Shown: positions 53,695-63,790 of the stretch, one piece after another | Layout of the letters: each line of letters begins with the position of its first letter | Numbering within the stretch: the stretch's first letter is position 1 | Origin: Cyclobacteriaceae bacterium | Lineage (GTDB): Bacteria; Bacteroidota; Bacteroidia; Cytophagales; Cyclobacteriaceae | Direction: 5' to 3' | Assembly (NCBI GenBank): GCA_016787605.1 | Contig: JAEUUE010000129.1 | Location: 42,330-106,329, forward strand | DNA: 64,000 nucleotides | Notes under the pieces: generated by a model | The model's input: only the letters and a program-made list of their open reading frames with translations | What the model was told of the DNA's origin: nothing | The model's database searches: none | Program-made: the position numbers and the translations under genes

Positions 53695-54095
53695 GGGCGG
53701 ATGACTTCTACGGAATAGGAAAGCTCGCTTTTGAGCGAGGCGGCCACGCTGCAATACTTTTCCAGGGCCAGGCCGGAAACCTTGTGAAGTTCCGATTCCT
53801 CCACGTCCGGCGAGGTAATGCGATAGTGGGAATGAATTTTCGTGAAGTACCGGGGCGGAGACTCCTGCCGGGTCCCTTCGGTGACAATCTCAAATCGATC
53901 GATCGTCTTCCGGCGTTTCTTGAGCATGACGACAATATCCACCGCGGCGCACCCGGCCAGGGCAGACAGCAGGAGTTCCACCGGCGATTGTCCCTCCTTG
54001 ACCTCCCGGGGTCGCATGTCGATTTTAACCCGGTTATGGTTGTCATTCACCGACTCGTATAGTTCGTCGGCCAGCATGAAGGTGCGTATGGTCAT
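53691..54095 (-). CDS. OsmC family peroxide/oxidation protein
   Basis: 134 residues from ATG 54095 (the frame also opens with TTG seven codons earlier). The family signature is present: GQSPVELLLSALAGCAAVDIVVMLKKRR, with the first of the two reactive Cys, and YCSVAASLKSELSYSVEV, with the second. OsmC/Ohr proteins reduce organic peroxides through the Cys pair. Which sub-branch cannot be settled. Convergent with hutI, sharing CTAG. Confidence 0.85.
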   Translation of the reverse strand: MTIRTFMLADELYESVNDNHNRVKIDMRPREVKEGQSPVELLLSALAGCAAVDIVVMLKKRRKTIDRFEIVTEGTRQESPPRYFTKIHSHYRITSPDVEESELHKVSGLALEKYCSVAASLKSELSYSVEVIRP

Positions 54096-54156
54096 AAAAA
54101 GGATCTTTGTGCCCAATTTAGCACCATAAGGGTCAACCCGGCCTAAAACTTTCCGT

Positions 54157-54164
54157 TACCTTTG
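54157..54164 (+). promoter_or_regulatory. -7 box TACCTTTG of the Lon-N domain gene
   Basis: Exact TAnnTTTG match, 13 nt before ATG 54178. Confidence 0.5.
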
Positions 54165-54177
54165 TTGTTAATAGCGC

Positions 54178-54765
54178 ATGGAAAAACTGGTGCGGATTCC
54201 CATGTTCCCCCTCTCGATCTTCCCATTGCCGGGGGAAATGGTGCCCTTGCACATTTTTGAACCCCGTTACCGCCAGCTTCTGAAGGACGCCGAAGACCGC
54301 GACATTTCGTTTGGCATCTATTTCAATCACACCCAAAATGTGAACAAGCTCGGTTCGCTGGTCAAGCTGGAGAGCGTGATCAAGCGCTACCCCGGAGGTG
54401 AGTCGGATATTATTGTCAAATGCCAGGATCTTTTCCACATGGATACGCTTTTCCGGACATTCCGGGAAAAGCTCTACCCGGGGGGCGATGTTCAGTTCTG
54501 GCAGGTGAACCTCCAGGAACCAGTATCGGCAAAACTTCATCAGCATTTCGAGGAATACATGAACCTGTTGAAGATCAACAAAGTGCCTTCCCTGGTGTCT
54601 CCTTTTCATATCGCCAACGAACTTAACCTCGATTTTGACGATCGCCTCAAGTTCGTAGAACTCGACAACGAGAAGAAAGAAATGTTCCTGATGAACCGCC
54701 TCAAATTTCAGAAGCACCTGTTGTCGCAGGCCGAGAAGTCGAGGGACGTATTTCATCTCAACTAG
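54178..54765 (+). CDS. Lon substrate-binding-domain (LON-N) protein
   Basis: 195 residues. It opens MEKLVRIPMFPLSIFPLPGEMVPLHIFEPRYRQLLKDA, the hallmark of Lon N-terminal domain proteins (PLFPL-x-x-x-LFPG-x-x-x-PLHIFEPRY). No ATPase or protease part follows. Stand-alone LON-N proteins occur throughout bacteria; their function is unclear, perhaps adaptor-like. The C-terminal half is helical and charged. Confidence 0.88.
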   Translation: MEKLVRIPMFPLSIFPLPGEMVPLHIFEPRYRQLLKDAEDRDISFGIYFNHTQNVNKLGSLVKLESVIKRYPGGESDIIVKCQDLFHMDTLFRTFREKLYPGGDVQFWQVNLQEPVSAKLHQHFEEYMNLLKINKVPSLVSPFHIANELNLDFDDRLKFVELDNEKKEMFLMNRLKFQKHLLSQAEKSRDVFHLN

Positions 54766-54857
54766 CCTGGATCTTTTTCATCACGGTGTGCCGGTGCACA
54801 TCAGGGTTCATTGACCTTCTTGGGTATCAATTTGTTGGCCGGATGCCAGCAGCGCCG

Positions 54858-54865
54858 TATCTTCG
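54858..54865 (+). promoter_or_regulatory. -7-like box TATCTTCG, 4 nt before start
   Basis: One mismatch to TAnnTTTG, ending 4 nt before ATG 54870. Confidence 0.4.
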
Positions 54866-54869
54866 GGCC

Positions 54870-55607
54870 ATGTCTACCCAAATTTCCCGCTGGCTGCTGG
54901 TCGCTATCGTCCTCGTTTCAGGCGTCCGGTGCTCGACGCCTGAGAAGTCCACTTTGTGCTTTGTGTCTACCCTCACGGAGACCGAGGGATCCCAGACCAG
55001 GGTCTTCACCTTTGTCTATGAGTTTTCCCGACTGAAGTCAATCACCTTGTCGGAGGGCGGGACAACCACAGTGACTACTTACCTGTATGATGACAAAGGC
55101 AACGTCGGGGGCTCGACGAAAGTATCGGGATCGGCGGTCGTCGAAGAAGGCTCCTACAGCTATGACAAGCAGAACAAGCTGCAGGCGGCCACGCTGATCG
55201 GGACGGACTATGAGACCACCATCCAGTATAGCTACAACGACAACGGCCAGCTCGTGAGCGAGGTGGAGACTACATTGTCGGGCGCCGGTGATGTGCTGAT
55301 TTCCAGGGCATACACCTATCCTGATATCCTGACCAAGAATCCTTCGATGATCACGACTACGGTGAGTGGAAACGCACCGGATCAACTGGAGCTGGAGTAT
55401 GATAACAAGATCGCTCCGCTTCGCAATCTCTTCCCGACCACGAAGGCAGCTAATAACGTGGTGAAGGAGACTTACTTAAACGGCACGACCCTGGTGGAGA
55501 CGACGTATTCGATCACCTATCAATACAACGCGGAAGGGTACCCGGTTTCGGCAGTTTCTACTTCCGGGAAGACGCAAACCTGGGTGTACGACTGTCGGGA
55601 GATCTGA
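54870..55607 (+). CDS. lipoprotein with YD-repeat-like motifs
   Basis: 245 residues. The lipobox VSGVRC gives Cys21. The body has short YD/RHS-like segments (FVYEFSRLKSITLSEGGTT, YLYDDKGNVGGSTKV, YSYDKQNKLQAATLIG, YSYNDNGQLVSEVET) and ends in YQYNAEGYPVSAVS...WVYDCREI. This is the pattern of DUF4595-like Bacteroidota lipoproteins with tandem beta hairpins. It resembles the lipoprotein at 58806-59546, so the two may be paralogues. Role unknown. ATG 54870 starts the signal peptide; the longer frame from 54786 does not look like a leader. Confidence 0.78.
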   Translation: MSTQISRWLLVAIVLVSGVRCSTPEKSTLCFVSTLTETEGSQTRVFTFVYEFSRLKSITLSEGGTTTVTTYLYDDKGNVGGSTKVSGSAVVEEGSYSYDKQNKLQAATLIGTDYETTIQYSYNDNGQLVSEVETTLSGAGDVLISRAYTYPDILTKNPSMITTTVSGNAPDQLELEYDNKIAPLRNLFPTTKAANNVVKETYLNGTTLVETTYSITYQYNAEGYPVSAVSTSGKTQTWVYDCREI

Positions 55608-55624
55608 TCCCCGGTCGGTCCCCG

Positions 55625-58420
55625 TTATTTCTTTCCTTTCGCAAAATCGCCGGCCTTGATCACATTGATCTTGGATGGATCGAGATATTTCTTTACCGCC
55701 GCATGAACGGCTTCCGGTGTAAGCGCGGCGACTTTCTTTTCCAGTGAGTCGTCCCACATCATGTCGCGCTTAATAAACAGGTAGTTGGCCAGTGTGCTCG
55801 ACAGGCCGCCATCCTGTGCGCGTGACACGGTCCTCGATTGCAGCCATCCCGATTGTGCTGCCTTTACCTCGTCGGCAGTGAATCCTTCGGTGATGACCTT
55901 GTTAATCTCTTCCTGGAAGGCTTGTTCGAGCCGGGCCAGGTTTTCGGGCGCATAAATGGCGTACGTGGAGAAGCTCGCCACCGGATCGAGTGTTCCGGCG
56001 TTAAAGTTGGAGCCCACTCCATAGCTGATTCCTTCTTTCTGACGAATGCGCACCGCGAGCCTGGAGTTGAGAAAACCTCCACCCAGCATATAATTCCCCA
56101 ACAGCAGGGCCGGGTAGTCAGGGTGATCGTCCTTCATTTCGAAGTTGTAACCGCTCACGTACCAGGCGTTGGCCTTGTCGGGTGTTTCCGTAGCCTTGTT
56201 CACAGGGGCAACGGGGAACAGTTTCGCAGGCAGTCGATTGTATGGTGTAGGGCTGTACCAGGTTCCAAAGAGTTCGGTCACGATGGACTTGACTTCGGTG
56301 GCATCAAAATCACCGACGACAGATACCGTGGTTCCTGCTGTTGCGCCATACGTGTCTTTGTAGAATTTCCTGATCTCATCCAGTGTCACTGCCTTGATAT
56401 CCGCCACTTTTTCGTCGAAGGTTGGGGTGTAACGCGGATCCGACTTTTCGTACGGGCTGATGTGGCGGGAAAATTCCCTGAATACTATGGCTTGGGGCTC
56501 GCTCCGGTTTGATTCGATTTGCGCCAGTTGTTCGCTCTTGAGTTTTTCCAGTTCGTCGGCCGGGAAAGAAGGCTCTTTAAGTACTTCACCGGTCAGCCGG
56601 AGGACTTCAGCCAGGTTCGGGCGTGTGGTGGTGATATTAACCGATGTGAGGGTAGCGCTTCCGAAAATGAGTACGTTGGCTTTCAGCCTGTCAAATTCAT
56701 CCTTCAGTTGCTGCCGCGTATGTTTGGTGGTTCCTTTGTTGAGCATCATGGCGGCAAATTCTCCGGCCTGTGCTTTGCCGGCCACCGACTTTTCATTGCC
56801 GAAGCGGAACATAAGCCGTACCTCGACAGATTCACCGCGGGTTTTCTTCGGCAGCAAGGCGATTTTGGCCCCGTTGGGCAATTCGCTGCGCAAGGTTCTG
56901 GATTCAATGTTGGCTGGCGCCGGGTCAAATGCTTCTCCGGCCGCGACCGCCGCATTTCCTTTGTAGTCCTTCACCAGGGCGTCCACATCGGGTGAGGGGG
57001 GTATTTCGGACCGCTCGGGTTTATCGGTGGGGATAAAGACGCCCACGGTCCTGTTATCATCTTTCAGGTACGTTGCCGCCACACGTGCTACATCCTCTGT
57101 GGTCACAGTCTTTACGCGGTCGCGGGTGAGGAAAAGCATTCGCCAGTCACCGATGCCCGCATACGTGGTTAATTGCAAGGCGATACTCTGCGACGAGTTG
57201 AACGAGAGTTCGATTTGCTTGATGATTTCATTCTTGGCCCTGTCTACTTCTTCCTTGGTGGGCGGATTCTTTACAACGTCTGTCATCGTGGCCAGCAGGG
57301 TGGCTTTGGCGTCATCGAGCGATTTTTCCTTCAGCACTTCAGCGCCGACGAAGAGGAGAAAGGGATCCTTGAATTGCAGGGTATAGGCCCGCACCTGGCT
57401 GGCCTTCTTGGTATCGATGAGGGCCTTGTGAAGCCGGCTCGAAGGAGGGCTGCCGAGTACCCGGGCCAGCACCTGCAGGGCGGCGAAGTCGGGGTGCGTT
57501 CCGGCGGGAATGTGGTAGGCTGCAGTGACCACCTGGACATCCCCGGTGCGGCGAAGTGTTACAGAACGTTCGCCATCCTGCGTAGGATCCATCGTGTACG
57601 TTGCCGGAATTTCACGCGCGGGTTTGGGAATCGTACCGAATTGCTGGTTGATCATGTCCAGCGTTTTGGGCTCGTCGATTTTTCCGGCCACCACAAGGAC
57701 CGCGTTATCGGGTTGGTAATATTTGCGATAGAAGGCTTGTAGCCGGTCGATCGGTACGTTCTCCAGATCGGCCCGAGATCCGATGGTGGACTTCCCGTAG
57801 TTGTGCCACAGGAATGCCGTGGAGGTTACGCGGTCTTCGAGGACTCTGGAGGGACTGTTCTCACCCATTTCAAATTCGTTGCGAACTACAGTCATTTCCG
57901 TATCGAGGTCTTTTTTGGAGATGAAGGAATTGATCATGCGATCGGCTTCAAGATCAAGCGCCCACTTCAGGTTTTCTTCGGTGGCATTGAACGTCTCGAA
58001 GTAATTGGTTCGGTCATACCAGGTGGTTCCGTTCGGCGACGCACCGTGTTCGGTCAACTCCTGCGGAATGTTGGGGTGCTTGGGTGTTCCTTTGAAGACG
58101 AGGTGTTCGAGCAGGTGTGCCATGCCGGTCTCCCCGTAGTTCTCGTGCTTCGAGCCGACCATGTAGGTGATGTTTACCGTGATGGTTTGCTTGGATTGAT
58201 CCGGAAACAAGAGCACACGCAGACCGTTTTGAAGGCGATATTCGGTAATGCCTTCAACCGTTGTCACTTTCTGCGGCGCCGCCAGCGCCGGCTTGTTTTC
58301 CAGAGGGGTGGCTTCGGGCTTAGCGCCCTTCCCCTTGGATGGGGTGCTTTTCTTTTGCGCGTGCGTGGCAACCGTCACGCACAGCAGAATGGCCACTACG
58401 TGGAGGAATCTTAGGTTCAT
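55625..58420 (-). CDS. M16 family zinc peptidase (pitrilysin-like)
   Basis: 931 residues from ATG 58420. A signal peptide (MNLRFLHVVAILLCVTVATHAQ) leads into a Lys/Pro-rich linker. The N-terminal M16 domain has HLLEH at 102-106 (His102, Glu105, His106 for zinc and catalysis) and a distal Glu in VVRNEFEMGENSP. The second half repeats the fold but has GEFAAMMLNKG at the equivalent place and no HxxEH, as in the non-catalytic half of pitrilysins. It should clear peptides in the periplasm. Longer starts upstream would lose the signal peptide. It lies between two convergently arranged small lipoprotein genes. Confidence 0.93.
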   Translation of the reverse strand: MNLRFLHVVAILLCVTVATHAQKKSTPSKGKGAKPEATPLENKPALAAPQKVTTVEGITEYRLQNGLRVLLFPDQSKQTITVNITYMVGSKHENYGETGMAHLLEHLVFKGTPKHPNIPQELTEHGASPNGTTWYDRTNYFETFNATEENLKWALDLEADRMINSFISKKDLDTEMTVVRNEFEMGENSPSRVLEDRVTSTAFLWHNYGKSTIGSRADLENVPIDRLQAFYRKYYQPDNAVLVVAGKIDEPKTLDMINQQFGTIPKPAREIPATYTMDPTQDGERSVTLRRTGDVQVVTAAYHIPAGTHPDFAALQVLARVLGSPPSSRLHKALIDTKKASQVRAYTLQFKDPFLLFVGAEVLKEKSLDDAKATLLATMTDVVKNPPTKEEVDRAKNEIIKQIELSFNSSQSIALQLTTYAGIGDWRMLFLTRDRVKTVTTEDVARVAATYLKDDNRTVGVFIPTDKPERSEIPPSPDVDALVKDYKGNAAVAAGEAFDPAPANIESRTLRSELPNGAKIALLPKKTRGESVEVRLMFRFGNEKSVAGKAQAGEFAAMMLNKGTTKHTRQQLKDEFDRLKANVLIFGSATLTSVNITTTRPNLAEVLRLTGEVLKEPSFPADELEKLKSEQLAQIESNRSEPQAIVFREFSRHISPYEKSDPRYTPTFDEKVADIKAVTLDEIRKFYKDTYGATAGTTVSVVGDFDATEVKSIVTELFGTWYSPTPYNRLPAKLFPVAPVNKATETPDKANAWYVSGYNFEMKDDHPDYPALLLGNYMLGGGFLNSRLAVRIRQKEGISYGVGSNFNAGTLDPVASFSTYAIYAPENLARLEQAFQEEINKVITEGFTADEVKAAQSGWLQSRTVSRAQDGGLSSTLANYLFIKRDMMWDDSLEKKVAALTPEAVHAAVKKYLDPSKINVIKAGDFAKGKK

Positions 58421-58805
58421 GTTTGAATGGGTTAGAATTGTGTCAGCTGGCTGTAGGATAGTGAAGATAGGTTTTTCAGAACTTTCCATGCAAACCAGTG
58501 GCAAAACTTGCGGCGCAATAGCGGAAAACTGCCCCGAAATTGCTTACAATGTAAACACGGTGCTGGGCGCAGGTCACGAGGTGTTGGCTACTGGTTCGCT
58601 GGGCTTTGATCAGCGGGCTTCGAAGATTTAGCGGTTTTACGCTTGTCTGGACGTACGGCTGCCAAAAGATTGGACGAAACTCGATTCCGCCATTTGGGCC
58701 TGCCAATTCAAATCTAGCAGGGTCGCCTACCTTGACTTGGTAAATGAAAGGCTGATCGCTTATCTTGGAAAGTCAATCTATCGGCCGTTATGACGTTTAC
58801 GTCCT
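58421..58805. other. 385-bp intergenic region, no clear gene
   Basis: Region upstream of both the M16 gene (minus) and the lipoprotein gene (plus). Frames in it lack domains. A TATCTTGG box at 58761-58768 and the inverted repeat GACGT-TT-ACGTC at 58792-58803, 2 nt before the ATG, may be regulatory. Confidence 0.4.
58792..58803. repeat. 12-bp inverted repeat directly before a start codon
   Basis: GACGT and ACGTC flank TT, 2 nt before ATG 58806. It could be an operator or just a chance palindrome. Confidence 0.3.
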
Positions 58806-59546
58806 ATGCGCCTTACCTCAATTATACTGTTGGCAGTTTTCATCGTTAGTTGCCGGTCGTCCGATCCTGACGTTACCTGCCAATTGGCAGAAATGACGAC
58901 GGTATACCAGACTGGGCAGGATCGTACCGTTTTCACCTATGACGATGGAGGACGCCTAGTCTCCAGTGATTTTTCCTACACTCCGACAGGTCCCCACGGG
59001 AACCCTCCCTATTCTTACTCGATCAGGTACTATTTTTCCACCGACCATAACCCGGACTCAATCCTGAGTAGCTTGAATCCCGACGGAACGAAGTACATCA
59101 TTTACGATCATCTTCGACGACCTGTACTCGTCCGATCTGCGGCCGGCGACACGATGAAACTTGAGTACAATGATTCCGGCCAGCTCCGGCGTTGCCTCTT
59201 CAGGGAGCCGTTCATCCCGGCCCGGTGGGACACTATTCAGTATTGGTATCCCAATTCAACCACCATGAACTACGATAGCACGGTGACCACCAGCCTGGTG
59301 TACCAGCGGATACATCGTTCATTCACTTATGACGACCATCCAAACCCATTTACGGGGCTTCCTTTCGGGTTTGAATTTGGCGGAACCGATAACAATATAA
59401 AGCGTATCCAATCAGTCTACGCAATGGGGGGCACTCATGTCAGGGAGTTTACCTATGGATACGACACCTCGGGACGTGTGGTGACGCGGAGCGATATTTT
59501 TCAGGGCACTCAAACGATTCTCCGCTTCGACTATACTTGTCCTTAG
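58806..59546 (+). CDS. lipoprotein with YD-repeat-like motifs (second copy)
   Basis: 246 residues. The lipobox FIVSC gives Cys16. Repeated Y-x-x-D/N-x-x-G-x-L/V segments follow: FTYDDGGRLVSSDF, IIYDHLRRPVLVR, LEYNDSGQLRRCLF, FTYDDHPNPF, FTYGYDTSGRVVTRSDIF. These are the beta-hairpin units also seen in the lipoprotein at 54870-55607. The C-terminus DYTCP leaves a lone Cys. No function is known. It converges on icmF, 21 bp away. Confidence 0.75.
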   Translation: MRLTSIILLAVFIVSCRSSDPDVTCQLAEMTTVYQTGQDRTVFTYDDGGRLVSSDFSYTPTGPHGNPPYSYSIRYYFSTDHNPDSILSSLNPDGTKYIIYDHLRRPVLVRSAAGDTMKLEYNDSGQLRRCLFREPFIPARWDTIQYWYPNSTTMNYDSTVTTSLVYQRIHRSFTYDDHPNPFTGLPFGFEFGGTDNNIKRIQSVYAMGGTHVREFTYGYDTSGRVVTRSDIFQGTQTILRFDYTCP

Positions 59547-59567
59547 GCCAAAGGAATTTCTGCGCCC

Positions 59568-62500
59568 TCACATATTCCTACGGTACTGCCCGCCCACTTC
59601 AAAGAGTGCGGCAGTAATCTGTCCTAATGAACAAACCTTGCATGCCTCCATAAGGGCTTCGAAGATATTGCGGTTGCTCACCGCAGCCTCCTGTATGCGC
59701 TGCAGTTGCTGGGGAGCGTAGACTTTGTGGAAGTCATGGAGTGACCGGAGCATCTTAATCTGATACTCTTTCTCCTCGGTGGTAGCCCGGATGACTTCCT
59801 GGGGAATAATGGTGGGGGAGCCCTTTGAGCTCAGGAACGTATTCACCCCGATGATCGGGTATTCGCCGGTGTGCTTGAGGGTTTCGTAATACAAGCTCTC
59901 CTCCTGGATCTTGCCCCGCTGGTACATGGTCTCCATAGCGCCCAGTACACCACCGCGCTCGGTGATCCGATCGAATTCCATCAACACGGCTTCTTCCACG
60001 AGATCGGTGAGCTCTTCGATGATAAATGAACCCTGCATGGGGTTTTCATTCTTGGCCAAACCCAACTCTTTGTTAATGATCAGCTGGATGGCCATCGCAC
60101 GCCGTACCGACTCCTCGGTCGGGGTGGTGATGGCCTCGTCGTAGGCGTTCGTATGCAGCGAGTTGCAGTTGTCGTAGATCGCGTAGAGCGCCTGCAGCGT
60201 AGTGCGGATGTCGTTGAAGTCAATCTCCTGGGCGTGCAGGGAACGTCCCGAGGTCTGGATGTGATACTTCAGCATCTGGCTGCGGGCATCGGCACCGTAC
60301 TTGTTCTTCAGCGCCTTGGCCCAGATGCGGCGGGCTACCCGGCCGATCACGGAGTATTCCGGGTCAATGCCGTTGCTGAAGAAGAAGGAGAGGTTCGGCG
60401 CAAAGGCATTGATGTCCATGCCCCGGCTCAGGTAGTATTCCACGTAGGTGAACCCGTTGGCCAGCGTAAAGGCCAGCTGGGAAATGGGATTGGCGCCCGC
60501 TTCCGCAATGTGATAGCCGGAGATGGAAACGGAATAGAAATTGCGGACTTTCTTATCAATGAAGTACTGCTGCACATCGCCCATGAGGCGTAGGGCAAAC
60601 TCCGTGGAGAAGATGCAGGTGTTCTGCGCCTGGTCTTCCTTGAGAATGTCAGCCTGCACCGTGCCGCGGACCTGCGTCAGCGTTTCGGCTTTGATTTTTT
60701 CGTAGACCTCTTTGGGAAGAACTTGGTCGCCGGTAACCCCCAACAACATAAGCCCAAGCCCATCGTTGCCTTTTGGCAGGTCGCCCTGGTAGGAGGGCGG
60801 GGTGGCGTTCCTGGCCTTGAACAGCTCGCTGATTTTCTTTCTTACTTCGGCTTCAAGCCCGTTCTTCCGGATGTAGATCTCGCACTGCTGGTCGATAGCC
60901 GCATTCATGAAGTACCCGAGCAGCATGGGCGCCGGACCGTTGATCGTCATCGACACCGAGGTGCGGGGATCGGCGAGGTTGAAGCCGCTGTAGAGTTTCT
61001 TCGCGTCGTCGAGGCAGCAGATGCTCACGCCGGAGTTGCCGATCTTGCCGTAGATGTCCGGGCGGTAGTCGGGATCGTTGCCGTAGAGCGTCACGCTGTC
61101 AAACGCTGTCGACAGCCGCTTGGCGGGCATCGCCATACTCACGTAGTGGAAGCGGCGGTTGGTGCGCTCGGGCCCGCCCTCGCCGGCAAACATGCGGGTA
61201 GGGTCTTCGTTTTCCCGCTTGAATGGATAGATGCCGGCGGTGTAAGGGAACTCTCCCGGGACGTTTTCCTGGAGCAGCCAGCGGAGCAGGTCGCCCCATG
61301 CGGTAAACTTCGGAAGGGCGATTTTTGGTATCTGCAAGTGGGAAAGCGACTCTGTATGCGTCTTGATGCCAATCTCCTTGTCGCGCACTTTAAACGTAAA
61401 CACCGGGTCCTTGTACTTCCTTACCGTGGCTTCCCATTCTTCTACGACCAGTTTCCAGTTGCGCGGGTCGAGGTTGAGTTTTTCTTTCTCGAAGGCGTCC
61501 TGCAAGGCCTTTCGGGTGGTGGGGTCGCTGATGCTGTCGATGCTGAGCTGCAGACCGTACAGTCGTTGGGCGACGGTTGCCTGGGTCTTTACCCACTGAT
61601 CATATGTGCGGTTGTTCTCGGAGATTTCACTGAGATAGCGGGTGCGGTGCGGCGGGATCACATACACTTTTTCCGACATCTCGCGGGTGACCTGGAACCC
61701 CGAACTGATGGTGGCGCCTGCCTTTCGAACGAGCGTATCGATGAGGTGCTTGTAGAGCTGGTTAGTGCCCGGGTCGTTGAACTGCGAGGCGATGGTGCCG
61801 AAGACGGGCATGTCTTCCACTTTCTTGTCCCAGAGCTGGTGGTTGCGCTGATATTGCTTCTTCACATCGCGCAGGGCATCGAGGGCGCCGCGCTTGTCGA
61901 ATTTATTCAGGGCGATCACGTCGGCGAAGTCGAGCATGTCGATCTTCTCCAGCTGGGTGGCGGCGCCGTACTCGGGTGTCATCACGTACAACGACACATC
62001 GCTGTGGTCGAGGATTTCGGTGTCGCTTTGTCCAATGCCGGAAGTTTCCAGGACAATAAGATCGAAGCGGGCCGCTTTGAGGATCTGGATGGCTTCCCTG
62101 ACGTACGCCGAAAGCGCCAAGTTGGATTGGCGAGTGGCCAGCGAACGCATGAAGACGCGCGGCGTGTTGATGGCGTTCATCCGGATGCGGTCGCCCAGCA
62201 GCGCGCCGCCGGTCTTGCGCTTGGAGGGATCCACCGAGATGAGCCCGATGGTCTTGTCTTTCTGGTCGAAGAGGAAGCGGCGCACGATTTCGTCTACCAT
62301 GGAAGACTTGCCGGCGCCCCCGGTACCCGTGATGCCGAGTACAGGAACATGCGCCTGTGCTGCCTCACGTTGGATAGCTTCGAATAAGGGCTTGTGCTTG
62401 TCGGAATAATTCTCTGCCGCGGAGATCAGCCGGGCGATGGCAAGGGGGTCTTTCTTCTCCAGCCGGTCCAGCTCATCGGTCAGCGTTTCTCCGACCGGGT

Positions 62501-62987
62501 AATCACTTTTTTGAACCAGGTCGTTGATCATGCCCTGGAGGCCCATGGAGCGGCCGTCGTCGGGGGAGTATATCTTGGTGATGCCGTAAGCTTCGAGTTC
62601 CTTGATTTCCTCGGGGAGAATTACGCCGCCTCCGCCGCCGAAGATCTTGATATGCCCGGCGCCTTTCTCCCGGAGCAGGTCATACATGTATTTGAAGTAC
62701 TCCACGTGGCCGCCCTGGTAGCTGGTCATGGCGATGGCCTGCACGTCTTCCTGGATGGCGGTGTTGACCACTTCTTCCACGGAGCGGTCGTGCCCCAGGT
62801 GGATGACCTCGCAGCCGGTGGCCTGGATGATCCGCCGCATGATGTTTATGGCGGCGTCGTGGCCGTCGAAGAGGCTGGCGGCGGTGACGATCCGGACCTT
62901 ATTTTTGGGTGTATAGGGGGCCGGGGCCTGGTGGCCGGCGAGGTTCTTTTTCTCGGGTTTGGAAGGGGCAGTAATCCGATCGCTCAT
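59568..62987 (-). CDS. icmF: fused isobutyryl-CoA mutase (IcmF)
   Basis: 1,139 residues. Order: a cobalamin-binding domain first ([15 protein letters not shown], Asp41 and His43 binding B12; [13 protein letters not shown]), a MeaI/ArgK-type chaperone GTPase ([13 protein letters not shown]-loop 221-228, followed by [22 protein letters not shown]), and then the acyl-CoA mutase barrel ([29 protein letters not shown]...). This order is characteristic of IcmF, which interconverts isobutyryl-CoA and butyryl-CoA using adenosylcobalamin, the GTPase reloading B12. ATG 62987 is chosen because a TATTTTTG box ends 4 nt upstream and the longer frame would overlap the next gene. Confidence 0.95.
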   Translation of the reverse strand: MSDRITAPSKPEKKNLAGHQAPAPYTPKNKVRIVTAASLFDGHDAAINIMRRIIQATGCEVIHLGHDRSVEEVVNTAIQEDVQAIAMTSYQGGHVEYFKYMYDLLREKGAGHIKIFGGGGGVILPEEIKELEAYGITKIYSPDDGRSMGLQGMINDLVQKSDYPVGETLTDELDRLEKKDPLAIARLISAAENYSDKHKPLFEAIQREAAQAHVPVLGITGTGGAGKSSMVDEIVRRFLFDQKDKTIGLISVDPSKRKTGGALLGDRIRMNAINTPRVFMRSLATRQSNLALSAYVREAIQILKAARFDLIVLETSGIGQSDTEILDHSDVSLYVMTPEYGAATQLEKIDMLDFADVIALNKFDKRGALDALRDVKKQYQRNHQLWDKKVEDMPVFGTIASQFNDPGTNQLYKHLIDTLVRKAGATISSGFQVTREMSEKVYVIPPHRTRYLSEISENNRTYDQWVKTQATVAQRLYGLQLSIDSISDPTTRKALQDAFEKEKLNLDPRNWKLVVEEWEATVRKYKDPVFTFKVRDKEIGIKTHTESLSHLQIPKIALPKFTAWGDLLRWLLQENVPGEFPYTAGIYPFKRENEDPTRMFAGEGGPERTNRRFHYVSMAMPAKRLSTAFDSVTLYGNDPDYRPDIYGKIGNSGVSICCLDDAKKLYSGFNLADPRTSVSMTINGPAPMLLGYFMNAAIDQQCEIYIRKNGLEAEVRKKISELFKARNATPPSYQGDLPKGNDGLGLMLLGVTGDQVLPKEVYEKIKAETLTQVRGTVQADILKEDQAQNTCIFSTEFALRLMGDVQQYFIDKKVRNFYSVSISGYHIAEAGANPISQLAFTLANGFTYVEYYLSRGMDINAFAPNLSFFFSNGIDPEYSVIGRVARRIWAKALKNKYGADARSQMLKYHIQTSGRSLHAQEIDFNDIRTTLQALYAIYDNCNSLHTNAYDEAITTPTEESVRRAMAIQLIINKELGLAKNENPMQGSFIIEELTDLVEEAVLMEFDRITERGGVLGAMETMYQRGKIQEESLYYETLKHTGEYPIIGVNTFLSSKGSPTIIPQEVIRATTEEKEYQIKMLRSLHDFHKVYAPQQLQRIQEAAVSNRNIFEALMEACKVCSLGQITAALFEVGGQYRRNM

Positions 62988-62991
62988 GTGA

Positions 62992-62999
62992 CAAAAATA
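62992..62999 (-). promoter_or_regulatory. -7 box TATTTTTG of icmF, 4 nt before ATG
   Basis: Exact TAnnTTTG match on the minus strand ending 4 nt before ATG 62987. It supports that start and implies a leaderless icmF mRNA. Confidence 0.6.
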
Positions 63000-63057
63000 C
63001 GCATTCGGAGGTAATGTGAGCGTGTCCCGATTCTCTATCGTTATCAGCAGGCCAGGG

Positions 63058-63762
63058 TTACCTATTGGCTTGTTTAAGTTTGGTATTGAGAAACTGAATG
63101 GTCCAACTTTGCTCGGCATCATTGGCCGATTCAAAGAAATATTCGGTAGCACTACCCGAGATGATGGCGGGCATTACGATGGCAGAGCCGAACGACCACT
63201 GGAAACGCCACATTAGTGCAGGGTTAGTAAAAGCGCTAAAAGGTCCCATCTTCGGGTGATGCATCTTGATTTCCATGATTTCATGGAGGTCATATTCTAT
63301 GGTGACTCCCCCGATAGGGCGGCTCTTGTCAAGAACAAGTTTTCCCTTACTGATGATCAGTGATTGCGTTTCGTTGATCGAATTGACTATCCCTGCACCC
63401 ATGGTTATCCCAACAATCCAGAAGGGAATAGAGAACATGGCGAACGTGATGCTTGCTTGCGATGCCCCCCAGGTCCAGAAGGCAATAAATCCAATCCAAA
63501 AAATGATGAAAACAAGCTTCGGTATGTCAGAAGCAGTTAAGCCTTTTGAAGGAAGAAACAATTTTACGCCATCCATCGCCTCTTTGCTCATCTGGATAGA
63601 GGCGCCTTTCGGTGGGGCAGCAAGGGTACTATCCTCTGGCGGCAGGATGATTTGACTGGCTTTGCTGATGGTACCGCAGGTGGTGCACTTAGCAAGGTCA
63701 GTAGCGATGTTAATTTCTTCTGGTCGTATTGAACGATGGCATTTTGGGCAAATGAAGTCCAT
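63058..63762 (-). CDS. zinc-ribbon membrane protein
   Basis: 234 residues. The N-terminal zinc ribbon has CPKC (Cys5, Cys8) and CTTC (Cys26, Cys29). A linker follows (about 45-85), then two membrane helices ([33 protein letters not shown]) and a soluble C-terminal half with [28 protein letters not shown]. Such zinc-ribbon/two-helix proteins are not assigned a function. The gene stands 30 bp downstream of the SET-domain gene and 70 bp upstream of the icmF start, on the same strand. Confidence 0.7.
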   Translation of the reverse strand: MDFICPKCHRSIRPEEINIATDLAKCTTCGTISKASQIILPPEDSTLAAPPKGASIQMSKEAMDGVKLFLPSKGLTASDIPKLVFIIFWIGFIAFWTWGASQASITFAMFSIPFWIVGITMGAGIVNSINETQSLIISKGKLVLDKSRPIGGVTIEYDLHEIMEIKMHHPKMGPFSAFTNPALMWRFQWSFGSAIVMPAIISGSATEYFFESANDAEQSWTIQFLNTKLKQANR

Positions 63763-63790
63763 ACATTTTAGGATCAGGTTAGAAATAAAG

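Noticed and set aside
60723-62387. 554-codon plus-strand frame
   Set aside because: Antisense to icmF; composition reflects reverse reading.
62988-63152. N-terminal extension of icmF to the first in-frame start
   Set aside because: Would overlap the zinc-ribbon gene and has no similarity to IcmF starts; the TATTTTTG box marks the start at 62987.
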